A DNA stretch of 64,000 nt from Lolium rigidum (taxonomy: Eukaryota; Streptophyta; Magnoliopsida; Poales; Poaceae), in assembly GCF_022539505.1 (NCBI RefSeq), contig NC_061508.1:346407484-346471483 (forward strand). Direction: 5' to 3'. The notes beneath the pieces were generated by a model. That model ran no database searches, was not told where the DNA came from, and saw only the letters and a program-made list of their open reading frames with translations. Shown here one piece after another: positions 1 to 12,058 of this stretch (position 1 is the first letter of the stretch; the number at the start of each line of letters is the position of its first letter). The translations under genes were made by a program, and so were the position numbers.

Positions 1-1141
1 ATGCATATACATGACATGATAAATATAGTGAGATTTAATTGGGCATTACGACAAAGTACATAGACCGCCATCCAAGCTGCATCTATGCCTAAAAAGTCCA
101 CCTTCGGGTTATCGTCCGAACCCCCTCCGAGTATTAAGTTGCAAAGCAACGAGACAATTGCATTAAGTATGGTGCGTAATGTAATCAACAACTACATCCT
201 TAGACATAGCATCAATGTTTTATCCCTAGTGGCAACAGCACAACACAACCTTAGAACTTTCGTCACCTGTCCCAGGTGTAAATGCGAGGCATGAACCCAC
301 TATCGAGCATAAATACTCCCTCTTGGAGTTAAGAGTAAAAACTTGGCCGAGCCTCTACTAGTAACGGAGAGCATGCAAGATCATAAACAACACATGAACA
401 ATAGATTGATAATCACCATAATCATAGTACTCTCTATCCATCGGATCCCGAGCAAACACAACATATAGAATTACATATAGATGATCTTGATCATGTTAGG
501 CAGCTCACAAGATCTAACAATGAAGCACAACAAGGAGAAGACGACCATCTAGCTACTTGCTATGGACCCATGGTCCAGGGGTGAACTACTCACTCATCAC
601 TCCGGAGGCGACCATGGCGGTGTAGAGTCCTCCGGGAGATGAATCCCCTCTCCGGCAGGGTGCGGGAGGCGATCTCCAGAATCCCCCGAGATGGGATTCG
701 CGGCGGCGGCGTCTCGTGAGGTTTTCCGTATCGTGGCTCTCGGCATCGGGGTTTTCGCGACGGAAGCTTTAAGTAGGCGGAGGGTCAACGCGAGGGGCCA
801 CACGAGGGGCCCAGGGGATAGGTCGGCGCGGCCAGGGCTCGGGCCGCGCCGGCCACCCCTGGCCTCCTCGTGGCCCCACTTCGTTAGGTCTTCGGTCTTC
901 CGGAAGCTTCGTGCAAAAATAGGACCCCGGGCGAAAGTTTCGTCCAATTCCGAGAATATTTCTTTACTAGGATTTCGAAACCAAAAACAGCGAGAAAACA
1001 GAATCGGCTCTTCGGCATCTTGTTAATAGGTTAGTTCCGGAAAATGCATAAATATGACATATAATGTGCATAAAACATGTAGGTATCATCAATAAAGTAG
1101 CATGGAACATAAGAAATTATCGATACGTTGGAGACGTATCA
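1..1141 (-). repeat. 3' LTR of E1 (partial)
   Basis: Positions 1-1141 match 6536-7674 almost base for base, apart from scattered CAG/CTG indels. The LTR start (TGATACGTCTCC on the minus strand) is at 1141, directly after the polypurine tract. Compared with the 5' LTR, about 450 bp of the LTR end should lie left of the window. Confidence 0.93.
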
Positions 1142-3719
1142 GCATCCCCAAGCTTAGTTACTGCTCGTCCCGAGCAGGTAAAACGATAACAAAGATAATT
1201 TACGAAGTGACATGCCATCATAATCTTGATCATACTATTTGTAAACATATGTAATGAATGCAGCGATCAAAGCAAAGGTAATGACATGAGTAAACAAGTG
1301 AATCATATGACAAAGACTTTTCATGAATAGTACTTCAAGACAAGCATCAATAAGTCTTGCATAAGAGTTAACTCATAAAGCAATAAATCAAAGTAAAGGT
1401 GTTGAAGCAACACATAGGAAGATTAAGTTTCAGCGGTTGCTTTCAACTTGTAACATGTATATCTCATGGATAATTGTCAACATAAAGTAATATAACAAGT
1501 GCAATATGCAAGTATGTAGGAATCAATGCACGAGTTCACACAAGTGTTTGCTTCTTAAGGTGGAAGGAGATAGGTAAAGCTGACTCAACAATAAAAGTAA
1601 AAGAATGGTCCTTCAACGAGGAAAGCATCGATTGTCTGTATTTGTGCTAGAGCTTTTATTTTGAAAACATGAAACAATTTTGTCAACGGTAGTAATAAAG
1701 CATATGAGTTATGAAAATTATATCTTACAAGTTGCAAGCCTCATGCATAGTATACTAATAGTGCCGCACCTCGTCCTACTTAACTTGGACTACCGGATCT
1801 TCGCATGCCATGTTTCAACCAAGTGTCACAAAGGGGTACCTCCATGCCGCTGTACAAAGGTCTAAGGAGAAAGCTCGCATTTCGGATTTCTCGCTTTTGA
1901 TTATTCTCAACTTAGACATCCATACCGGGACAACATGGACAACGAGATAATGGACTCCTCTTAAATGCATAAGCATGTAGCAAAGTTATTATTCTCATAT
2001 GAGATTGAGGATATATGTCCAAAGCTGAAACTTCCACCATGGTTCATGGCTTTAGTTAGCGGCCCAATGTTCTTCTCTAACAATTTTGCATGCTCCAACC
2101 ACTAAAATGATAGACCTTCGAGACAAGACGGACATGCATAGCAACTCACATGATATTCAACAATAGTTGATGGCGTTCCCCGAAGCATGGTTATCGCACA
2201 ACAAGCAACTTAATAAAATATAAAGTGCATAAGTACATATTCAATACTACGATAGTTTTTAAGGCTATTTTGTCCCATGAGCTATATATTGCAAAGGTGA
2301 ATGATGGAATTTTAAAGGTAGCACTCAAGCAATTTACTTTAGAATGGCGGAGAAATACCATGTAGTAGGTAGGTATGGTGGACACAAATGGCATAGTAGT
2401 TGGCTCAAGGATTTTGGATGCATGAGAAGTATTCCCTCTCGATACAAGGTTTAGGCTAGCAAGGTTATTTGAAGCAAACTCAAGGATGAACAAGTGCAGC
2501 AAAACTCACATAAAAGACATATTGTAAACATTATAAGACTCTACACTTGTCTTCCTTGTTGTTCAAAACTCAATACTAGATATTATCTAGACCTTAGAGA
2601 AACCAAATATGCAAATCAAATTTTAGCAAGCTCTATGTATTTCTTCATTAATGGGTGCAAAGCATATGATGCAAGAGCTTAAACATGAGCACAAAAATTG
2701 CCAAGTACCACATTATCCAAGACATTTTACCAATTACTACATGTAGCATTTTCCAATTCCAACCACATAACAATTTAACGAAGAAGAAACTTCGCCTTGA
2801 ACATTATGAGTAAAGCCTAAGGACACATGTGTCCATATGCAACAGCGGAGCGTGTCTCTCTCCCACAAAGTGAATGCTAGGATCCATCTTATTCAAACAA
2901 AAACAAAAACGAAAACAAACCGACGCTCCAAGCAAAGAATACAAGATGTGATTGAATAAAAATATAGTTTCGGGGGAGGAACTCGATGATGTTGTCGATG
3001 AAGAAGGGGATGCCTTGGGCATCCCCAAGCTTAGATGCTTGAGTCTTCTTAAAATATGCAGGGGTGAACCACGGGGGCATCCCCAAGCTTAGAGCTTTCA
3101 CTCCTCTTGATCATAGTATATCATTCTCCTCTCTTGACCCTTGAAAACTTCCTTCACACCAAACTTCAAGCAAACTCATTAGAGGGTTAGTGCACAATTA
3201 ATAATTCACTCATTCAGAGGTGACACAATCATTATTTTCACTTCTGGACATTGCATAATGCTACTGGACATTAATGGATCAAAGAAATAAATCCAACATA
3301 GCAAAAGAGGCAATGCGAAATAAAAGGCAGAATCTGTCAAAAACAGAACAGTCCGTAAAGACGAATTTAGTAATGGCACCAGACTTGCTCAAATGGAAAA
3401 ACTCAAAACTAATGAAAGTTGCGTACATATCTGAGGATCACGCTCGTAAATTGGCAGATTTTTCGAATTTTCTACAGGAAACTGTGCCCAGATTCGTGAC
3501 AGACAGCAATGCTGTTTCTGCGCAGTAATCCCAAATATAACATCAACTTTGACATAGAAACTTTACTTGGCACAAAAACATGATAAGGAGAGGTTGCTAC
3601 AGTAGTAAACAACTTCCAAGACTCGACAAAACAAAAAAATTGCTGTAGGTAAAAACATGGGTTGTCTCCCATAAGCGCTTTTCTTTAACGCCTTTCGGCT
3701 AGGCGCGAGAAAGTGCAAA
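1142..3719 (-). other. E1 3' non-coding module with polypurine tract
   Basis: No convincing gene. The polypurine tract (AAGCTTGGGGATGC on the minus strand) abuts the LTR at 1142-1155. The same AAGCTTGGGGATGCC-type motif recurs twice near 3015-3090. The module is homologous to 18656-21080 (E3) and 43808-46251 (E5), and parts recur in E6 (37315-39600), although those elements carry different or rearranged coding cassettes. Short ORFs here are not conserved between copies. Confidence 0.8.
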
Positions 3720-5835
3720 TCAAGTAACATCAAGAGTAGAAGCATCAACATCATAGCTTGTTCTAATAATAGAATCAAAAGGCAACTTCATTCTCTTTCT
3801 AGGGAAGTGTTCCATACCTTTCTTGAGAGGAAATTGATATTTAATATTACCTTCCCTCATATCAATAACGAGCACCAACGGTTCGAAGAAAAGGTCTTCC
3901 CAACACAATTGGACAAGATGCATTGCATTCGATATCCAAGACAACAAAATCAACGGGGACAAGGTTATTGTTAACCGTAATATGCACATTATCAATCCTC
4001 CCCAAAGGTTTCTTTTTAACATTATCGGCAAGATTAACATTCAAATAACAATTCTTCAATGGTGGCAAGTCAAGCATATCATAAATCTTTTTAGGCATAA
4101 CGAAATACTTGCACCAAGATCACATAAAGCATTACATTCAAAGTCATTGAATTTCATTTTAATGATGGGCTCCCAACCATCCTCTAACTTTCTAGGAATA
4201 GAAGTTTCAAGTTTTAGTTTCTCTTCTCTAGCTTTTATGAGAGCATTTGTAATATGTTTTGTAAAGGCTAAATTTATAGCACTAGCATTAGGACTTTTAG
4301 CAAGTTTTTGTAAGAACTTTATAACTTCAGAGATGTGGCAATCATCAAAATCTAAATCATTATGAGCTACAGCAATGGGATCATTGTTCCCAAGGTTGGA
4401 AAAAATTTCAGCGGTTTTATCACAAGCAGTTTCAGCAGTTTTAGCAATTTCAGGCAGTTTTGTACGCTTTGCACTAGGAGTAGAAACATTGCCAACACCA
4501 ATCATTTTACCATTGATAGTAGGAGGTGCAGCAACATGTGAAGAATTAGCATTACTAGTGGTGGTAATAGTCCAAACTTTAGCTACATTATTCTCTTTAG
4601 CTAGTTTTTCATTTTCTTCTCTATCCCACCTAGCTCGCATGATTCAGCCATTAATCTTATATTCTCATTAATTCTAACTTGGATGGCATTTGCTGTAGTA
4701 GTAATCTTATTATCAATATCATTATTAGGCATAACTTTCAATTTTAAAAGATTAACATCGAAGCAAGCCTATCAACTCTAGAAGCAATAGTATCAATTTT
4801 ATCAAGCTTTTCCTCAACAGATTTGTTAAAAGCGGTTTGTGTACTAATAAATTCTTTAAGCATGGCTTCAAGACCAGAGGGTACATTCCTATTATTATTG
4901 TAAGAATTCCCATAAGAATTACCATAACCATTACCATTAGCGAAGGATATGGCCTATAGTTATTACCGAGTTGTTCCTATAAGCATTGTTGTTGAAATTA
5001 TTATTTTTAATGAAATTCACATCAACATTTTCTTCTTGAGCAACCAATGAAGCTAAAGGAACATTATTTGGATCTACATTAGATCTACCATTCACAAGCA
5101 TAGACATAATCACATCAATCTTATCATTCAAGGAAGAGGTTTCTTCAACGGAATTTACCTTCTTACCTTGTGGAGCTCTTTCAGTGTGCCATTCGAAGTA
5201 ATTTATCATCATATTATCAAGAAGTTTTGTAGCCGCCCCCAATGTGATGGACATAAAGGTACCTCCAGCAGCTGAATCCAATAAATTCCGCGAAGAAAAA
5301 TTTAGTCCTGCATAGAAGGTTTGGATGATCATCCAAGTAGTCGGTCCATGGGTTGGGCAATTCTTTACCAAAGTTTTCATTCTCTCCCAAGCTTGAGCAA
5401 CATGTTCAGTATCTAATTGTTTAAAATTCATTATGCTACTTCTCAAAGATATAATTTTAGCGGGAGGATAATATCTACCAATAAAAGCATCCTTGCATTT
5501 AGTCCATGAATCAATACTATTCTTAGGCAAAGATAGCAACCAATCTTTAGCTCTTCCTCTTAATGAGAAAGGAAACACTTTCAATTTAATAATATCACCA
5601 TCTACATCTTTATACTTTTGCATTTCACAAAGTTCAACAAAATTATTGAGATGGGCAGCGAGCATCATCGGAACTAGCACCGAGAAAATTGTTCTCTCAT
5701 AACCAAATTCGATAAAGCGGGTTTAATTTCAAAGAATTCTGCTGTAGTAGCGAGTGGAGCAATAGGTGTGCATAGGAAATCATTATTATTTGCATTTGTG
5801 AAGTCACACAATTTAGTATTTTCAGGGGTATTCAT
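3720..5835 (-). pseudogene. gag-protease polyprotein of E1 (apparently frameshifted)
   Basis: The reading starts at ATG 5835 (MNTPENTKLCDFT) and runs to TGA at 3720. The capsid-type gag core is near 5680-5200 (FSLRGRAKDWLLSLP, then AQAWERM), followed by an Asn/Tyr-rich linker, a heptad-rich stretch (4900-4700), and a retropepsin-like domain near 4110-3880 with CDLGAS at the active site and VLGRPFL as the flap-side motif. The usual DTGA is DLGA, as in related elements. Breaks near 5695 and 3880 both sit at CTCG where homologues have CTG, so they may be sequencing artefacts. There is no zinc knuckle and no polymerase. The homologue in E7 is at 59626-61435. Confidence 0.85.
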
Positions 5836-6057
5836 TTTAGCAACGGTAAATAAAACAAACTAGATAAAGTAAATGCAAGTAACTAATTTTTTTGTGTTTT
5901 TGATATAGAGAGCAAGACAGTAAATATAGTAAAACTAGCAACTAATTTTTTGTGTTTTGATTTAGTGCAGCAAACAAAGTAGTAAATAAAATAAAGCAAG
6001 ACAAAAACAAAGTAAAGAGATTGAGAAGTGGAGACTCCCCTTGCAGCGTGTCTTGAT

Positions 6058-6075
6058 CTCCCGGCAACGGCGCCG
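6058..6075 (-). other. Primer-binding site of E1 (tRNA-Asp type)
   Basis: The minus strand reads CGGCGCCGTTGCCGGGAG, 12 nt inside the LTR end. It matches the complement of the plant tRNA-Asp 3' end (TGGCGCCGTTGCCGGGG, from memory) except for the first base, in a CTG-to-CCG context, and one G. Confidence 0.8.
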
Positions 6076-6087
6076 GAAAATTATGCT

Positions 6088-7674
6088 TGATGGCGTGTAA
6101 CTCACACGTTCGTTGGGAACCCCAAGAGGAAGGTATGATGCGCACGGTAGCAAGTTTTCCCTCGAGAAAGAAACCAAGGTTTAATCGAACCGAGTAGGAG
6201 CCAAGAAGCACGTTGAAGGTTGATGGTCGCGAAATGTGATGCGGCGCAACACCGGAGATTCGGCGCCAACTAGGAACCTGCACAACACAACCAAAGTACT
6301 TTGCCCCAACGAAACGGTGAGGTTGTCAATCTCACCCGGCTTGCTGTAACAAAGGATTAAACGTATCGAGTGGAAGATGTTTGCAAAGAAAACGAGTAAA
6401 ACAAGTAGATTGTATGCTATGTAAAGAATAGGACCGGGGTCCACGGTTCACTAGAGGTGTCTCTCCCATAAGATAAAAGCATGTTGGGTGAACAAATTAC
6501 GGTCGGGCAATTAACAAATAGAGAAAGGCATAACAATGCATATACATGACATGATAAATATAGTGAGATTTAATTGGGCATTACGACAAAGTACATAGAC
6601 CGCCATCCAAGCTGCATCTATGCCTAAAAAGTCCACCTTCGAGGTTATCGTCCGAACCCCCTCCAGGTATTAAGTTGCAAAGCAACGAGACAATTGCATT
6701 AAGTATGGTGCGTAATGTAATCAACAACTACATCCTTAGACATAGCATCAATGTTTTATCCCTAGTGGCAACGAGCACAACACAACCTTAGAACTTTACA
6801 TCCTCTGTCCCGAGTGTAAATGCGAGGCATGAACCCACTATCGAGCATAAATACTCCCTCTTGGAGTTAAGAGTAAAAACTTGGCCAGAGCCTCTACTAG
6901 TAACGGAGAGCATGCAAGATCATAAACAACACATGAACAATAGATTGATAATCACCATAATCATAGTACTCTCTATCCATCGGATCCAGACAAACACAAC
7001 ATATAGAATTACATATAGATGATCTTGATCATGTTAGGCAGCTCACAAGATCTAACAATGAAGCACAACAAGGAGAAGACGACCATCTAGCTACTGCTAT
7101 GGACCCATGGTCCAGGGGTGAACTACTCACTCATCACTCCGGAGCGACCATGGCGGTGTAGAGTCCTCCGGGAGATGAATCCCCTCTCCGGCGGGGTGCG
7201 GAGGCGATCTCCGAGAATCCCCGAGATGGGATTCGCGGCGGCGGCGTCTGCGTAAGGTTTTCCGTATCGTGGCTCTCGATGCTCGGGGTTTTCGCGACGG
7301 AAGCTTTAAGTAGGCGGAGGGTCAACGCGAGGGCCACACGAGGGCCCGGGGGATAGGTCGGCGCGGCCGGGGCACGGGCGCGCCGGCCACCCCCTGGCCT
7401 CCTCGTGGCCCCACTTCGTTAGGTCTTCGGTCTTCGGAAGCTTCGTGCAAAAATAGGACCACGGGCGAAAGTTTCGTCCAATTCGAGAATATTTCTTTAC
7501 TAGGATTTCGAAACCAAAAACAGCAGAAAACGACAAGCGGCTCTTCGGCATCTTGTTAATAGGTTAGTTCCAGAAAATGCATAAATATGACATATAATGT
7601 GCATAAAACATGTAGGTATCATCAATAAAGTAGCATGGAACATAAGAAATTATCGATACGTTGGAGACGTATCA
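6088..7674 (-). repeat. 5' LTR of E1
   Basis: The 1587-bp LTR runs from TGATACGTCTCC (at 7674 on the minus strand) to GCCATCA (at 6088). The boundary is supported by the primer site at 6058 and by the matching 3' LTR. A possible promoter element TACTTAAAG lies near 7305-7313. E7 carries a homologous LTR at 57786-59348. Confidence 0.88.
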
Positions 7675-8055
7675 GACGACCTTGCTTTAACTCGTGGAAC
7701 TCATCCCGCATCTTCTTGATGAGACCCGGTGGCACATGATACTTACTAAACTTGAGCTTGAAATCTGCCCAAGGCATGATTTGCCCTGCATTCAATGCGC
7801 GGGCACTTGTCCACCAGGCACGTGCAGGTCCTGCCAAGTAGTGGGTGGCAAACAGCACCTTGTCCTTATCTTCTACTCCGGCAACCTCAAGATTGTTCTC
7901 CATTGTTTGGAGCCAATCGTCAGCGTCAAGGGGTTCCTCTGTTTTGCTAAACACCGGTGGCTTGGTGTTCTGAAAGTTCTTCAGCTTGGAGCCCGGGTGG
8001 TCATGGTTCCCGTGGCCTTGGTTGTTCTGTGCCAGTTGTTGCAGAGCAGTGATAT
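7675..8055 (-). pseudogene. gag of element H, second segment (capsid core)
   Basis: This continues in frame from 15116 after removal of E2 and one copy of the GATAT target duplication. It encodes a typical Ty3/gypsy gag domain on the minus strand: PLDADDWLQTMENNLEV, then DKVLFATHYLAGPARAWW, then WADFKLKFSKYHVP and LIKKMRDEFHELKQG. The reading frame is intact until E1 cuts it at 7674, so the gene was probably whole when E2 and E1 inserted. The product would be the structural capsid protein of the particle. Confidence 0.87.
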
Positions 8056-9209
8056 TGTTATCACCAGAATTTGACCGAGTCAGAGGTGGGCCGCGATCAA
8101 GATGGACGTGAAGATATACATATAGAAGAGATATGTGAATCGGCCTTGTTTACCAAGTTTGGGCTAGTTAGCCCGTGTATCTTTATAGTAGGTTATGTAG
8201 AAGTTAGAATTTATCTCGTGCACGGTTTGGTGCACGCCTACGTTAGAAAGTCCCCTGGACTATAAATATGTATCTAGGATTTATGGAATAAACAACAACC
8301 AACGTTCAACACAAACCAATCTCGGCGCATCGCCACCCCTTCGTCTCGAGGGTTTTTCCGGTAAGCACCATGCTGCCTAGATCGCATCTTGCGATCTAGG
8401 CGGCACGACCTGCCTACGTTGTTCATGCGTTGCTCGTCTCTGAAGCCTTTTTGATGGCGAGCAACATAGTTATCATAGATGTGTTAGGGTTAGCATTGTT
8501 CTTAGTATCATATGCTTGTCGTAGTGCAACCCTTGCGCATCTAGCCGTCCTGCATACCTCATCATGGGTGCGGGGCGGCACCGCTGATCATTATTTAGTA
8601 GATCTGATCCGTTACGGTTGCTCCTTGATTCATCAAGGATTAGTTTAACATCCGCAATAGTTAGGCCTTACAAAGGGTTGGAGGATCCGGCGGCGTGTAG
8701 GGTGTAGTTTGCTGGCCCTAGACGGGACGTTCGAGGATCAACTTCGTGTTGGTTTTTAGGCCTTGTCTAGGATTGGCTTACGATCACCGTGCGCGAGCGC
8801 TAGGCCCAATCGTGAGTAGGATGATCCGATTATGTGGTGAAAACCCTAAATCGTCGTAGATCTCATATGCTTTATCTTGATCAAGCAGGACCACCATATA
8901 TTCGGCCACCTTGGACGAATCATGGGTGAATCGGCTCTATGAGCCGATTCACGAGATAACTTTGAGCCGATCGAGGCTCGTATTTGACGTGTACGTGTGT
9001 GCCCTGCGAGGAAACTAAGTGAGGCATCATCCACACCTTCCGACCGGGTATAGGTCGGGTGGCACGCCCTGCAATTTGCATCGGCGCGCGACCGAGGAGG
9101 CTTTGCGGGCCGTCGCTGCGAGGGGCTCAGGGCCAGCCGCAGCCCTAGTTGTTCCCGGCTCTACGGTGTTGACCAGTCGCTGCCCGCCGGTGGGTTTCTG
9201 ACGTCAACA
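8056..9209 (+). repeat. 5' LTR of E2
   Basis: The 1154-bp LTR is bounded by TGTT/AACA and the GATAT duplication. It contains a TATA box and two conserved hairpins: 8372-8404 (15-nt arms, 3-nt loop, one mismatch here) and 8926-8952 (perfect 12-nt arms, 3-nt loop). It is followed by a presumed primer site CTGGCACACCCGGTGGGAC near 9214-9232, whose tRNA I do not assign. Confidence 0.93.
8261..8268 (+). promoter_or_regulatory. TATA box in E2 5' LTR
   Basis: TATAAATA at 8261-8268 lies in a CCTGGACTATAAATATG context. It is conserved at 14163-14170 in the 3' LTR and on the minus strand in E8's LTR (63481-63489). Transcription probably starts 25-35 nt downstream. Confidence 0.7.
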
Positions 9210-9278
9210 CATTCTGGCACACCCGGTGGGACAGCATCTACGTCTTCGACATCCACCACATCGCCATCTACATCCGAG

Positions 9279-12058
9279 ATGGCGGAAGAGACTCCGGTCA
9301 CTTACGAGGACCTCACTGGCGAGCTCAAGAAGAAGCATGACGAGATCAAAGCCTTCCTCGAAGCCGACCTCATCGGCTCTTTCCACAGGACCCGCTCCCA
9401 TGGCATCGAGATGGAAGGGGTTCTCACTGAGCGCGCTTGATGGAGTGGACCTATCCACCCCGTCGGAAGAACGCACCGAGTCCGCTGCGTCGGGAGATCA
9501 ACTTCATGGTGGCTCATTCACTGCACCGCCACTCACGAGAGCTCGGTGAACACGTTGGAGCGCGTCGCTCTTCGCATGATCCAGGAAATCATGAGCCATC
9601 AGTACTCTCCGTCAGGACCAGCTCTCGGGACGCATCAAGGAGAGTTGCCACTCCAGTCCCGTCCACCGCTGCCATATGCGTTGGCAGCACCAGCTGAAGT
9701 GCCGGCTACACCGGCATTCGTCGTCTACAAGGTCGGTGGTGACCCTAGTGACTACCAGTTCTTGGCTGAGGCGCCTAAGGAGATCCCTCAAGGATACGCG
9801 TGCACGTATGTGCCGGATTGTGGCAGCGGCCACTCTCAAACCAGGCCACAACATCGGGGACTCCGGCGAAAACGGGAGGAGCGTCGAAGCGAGCTCGAGA
9901 AGCGGACGTGGCTAGCTAAATACGCCACCCCGACGAAACTCCGAGCCCGGCTCCTGCGGTTGGCTCCGAGCTGGAGAAAGCAAACATGGCTGGCTAAGTA
10001 CGCCACCCGGCGAATCTCCGAGTGCAACTCCTGCGGCCGGCACGGCGGATCGGATCGGTACCATGCGAGAGACCGGTTCGGCATGGTGCCGAAAAGAAGA
10101 GCAATCGGCTATTCCAAGCCGTACCCGAGCGAGTACGAGATGATCCCGCTGCCACCTAAATATCGGCTCCCGACTTCTCCAAATTCGGTGGATCGGATGG
10201 CTCCGGCTCCATCGAGCACGTCGGCCGATATTTGGCGCAACTAGGACCGGCTTCGGTGTCGGATCAGCTACGCGTGAGGCTCTTCTCACAATCCCTCACG
10301 GGATCGGCTTTCGGATGGTACACCTCTTTGCCGGCGAACTCCATCCGGTCTTGGAAGCAATTGGAAGAACGGTTCCATATGCAATACCATTCGAAGCTTA
10401 GAGTCTAGCATTGCCGATCTAGCACAACTACGTCGAAGCGCGGAGAAACGGTGACGAGAATACATCCAGCGCTTCGGGAATCTTAGGAACCGATGTTATT
10501 CGGTTCGTATAAGCTGAAAAGGAAGCGATCGAGTTGGCAGTAGCAGGCCTTGCAACACAGCTCAAGGACATGGCCTCCCAAGCAGATTATCCCTCACTGG
10601 CGCATATGGTTCAGAAATTGTCGGCATATGAACAGCGCCACCCGGACCTATACCAAGACAAGTTCAAGCGTGCAGTAGTCCTGGTCGATGCTGAGGAAGA
10701 CGAAGTTCCTGCGGGAGACCAAGAAATAGCAGTGGCTGAGTGGACTCGGGGAGGAACCCCCGTGTCTTGCAAATGGGTAAAGCCACCAGGGCCGCCCAGG
10801 GGATTTGATTTTGACGTGACCAAGACGGAGCAAATCTTCGACCTCCTGCTCAAGGAGAAACGGTTGACGATTCTGAAGGTCTCAAGTTCCCCACGGCGCA
10901 AAGAGCTGAACGGAAAGCCATCACGCAAATGGCACAACTCGCTCTCCCATGCCACCAACGACTGCAGGGTGTGGCGTCGGCACATCCAAGCGGCGATAGA
11001 GAAGGGCGTCTAATTTTCAACCGGTACGCTATGAAGGTCGACACCCAACCCTTCCCGCCGTTAACATGGTGGAAGTCACCTACCACGAGGGTTGCCGGCC
11101 AGGTCCCTCGTTCGGCATCAACATGGTAGGACACGGGAACCACTGCGGCAAAGATGGAGATGAGAGCAGCTGCTCTCGAGCAAGGACACGAGAGGGGCCG
11201 CTCCATGCGATCGGCTCCGAGCAAGATGGCAAGCGCTACGTCACAGAGGGAGAAGTGAAGAACATAAGATATCAACGACCCCTCTCTGATCACCTCCTCA
11301 ACAAGTATGTGAGTCGGTATGACCAACGCCGGCGACACGGCGACGATGATGAGAGAGATCGTCTGGCTAGAGAAGCCAGAAGACATCGTCGGCACGATCG
11401 CAATGAGGAGGAGCACGAGCGCCGTGCCACGGAAAAGCCAAGGGAGCAAGATGACAACGCCAGGCACTGGGACTGCCCCTTCTTCAGACACTGCTGGGAT
11501 TCAGGAATGAGCCGATTGCCCACAATCGGCAATTGCCTGAATGCAATCGTAAGAAGAAGGAGGCAGCCAACGTGTCCGTGTTCGAGCGCTTAGGGCCTCT
11601 CCCACCACAGAGCAAACGCGGCTGAGTCCCCTCGGCTGGGAAGATCTCGAGGATTCGGAAGACGAGGGACAAGAAGAGGAAGAAGACAGGTACCACCGTC
11701 CAAGGTGGTTCCACGATGGACTCAGCCGTTCACAAAAGCGCGAGGGTTCAGCGATTGCGCGGCTTGGAGGAAGCCGAGAGGTTATACTTGCATACGCTAA
11801 GGAAGGCACGACCCGATGCTGGCTGCGAAAGTTCACCGAACCCTGGATGAGGAGGGACTGCCGCAAAGAAAAGAGTGGCGCCCCAAGCAAAGGAAAGCCG
11901 ATGATGAAACATCGGCTGGCACAAACATGGTGCTCGTTCGTCCGGCAAAGTGTAGAGCTCCACGATTACACGATGCACCTGAGGTGGACAACAGCAAGCG
12001 CACCAACGTGATAAAGTCGGAGATTGGGCTGGTTTTATCTGCCGGCCTGGACGAGTAG
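9279..12058 (+). pseudogene. gag polyprotein of E2, multiply frameshifted
   Basis: The reading starts at ATG 9279 (MAEETPVTYEDLTGELKKKH). Conserved blocks in shifting frames include VNTLERVALRMIQEIMSHQY (9547 on), GGDPSDYQFL (9730), AWLAKYATPT-like repeats (9907 and 9988), GYSKPYPSEYEMIPLPPKY (10108), SLAHMVQKLSAYEQRHPD (10591), PPGPPRGFDFDVTKTEQIFD (10786), YQRPLSDHLLNKYV (11270), WDCPFFRHCWDSGMSRLPTI (11469) and RKEWRPKQRKADDETSAGTN. These are the usual landmarks of a Triticeae Tat-like gag, in the usual order. The protein stops (TAG 12056-12058) just where protease would begin. Some breaks may be CAG/CTG artefacts, but the internal stop after LTERA and missing pieces suggest real decay. 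Confidence 0.82.

Larger units (their letters stand above)
1..7674 (-). mobile_element. E1, non-autonomous Ty3/gypsy LTR retrotransposon, cut by left window edge
   Basis: The order on the minus strand is 5' LTR (6088-7674), primer site, gag-protease, long non-coding region, polypurine tract, 3' LTR (1-1141, incomplete). The LTR starts TGATACGTCTCC and ends CATCA. No reverse transcriptase, RNase H or integrase reading frame lies between protease and 3' LTR, so the element is non-autonomous. It sits in the gag gene of element H: H gag is readable up to 7675 and stops at the LTR. The right-hand target site would be GACGA (7675-7679); its partner lies outside the window. The family name is not certain; the sequence type is very common in Triticeae and oats. 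Confidence 0.9.

Noticed and set aside
597..1026. Overlapping ORFs on both strands in the GC-rich part of E1-type LTRs (also 7134-7551, 22925-23497, 36775-37149, 41399-41811, 46375-46880, 57022-57513, 57892-58324)
   Set aside because: They lie in LTR promoter/leader sequence, occur in every LTR copy in shifting frames, and show no conserved protein.
6058..6075. tRNA-Asp gene fragment
   Set aside because: Only the 18-nt primer complement is present, at the expected distance from an LTR; no cloverleaf.
9204..9854. Minus-strand ORFs over E2 gag
   Set aside because: They are shadows of the GC-rich gag reading on the plus strand.
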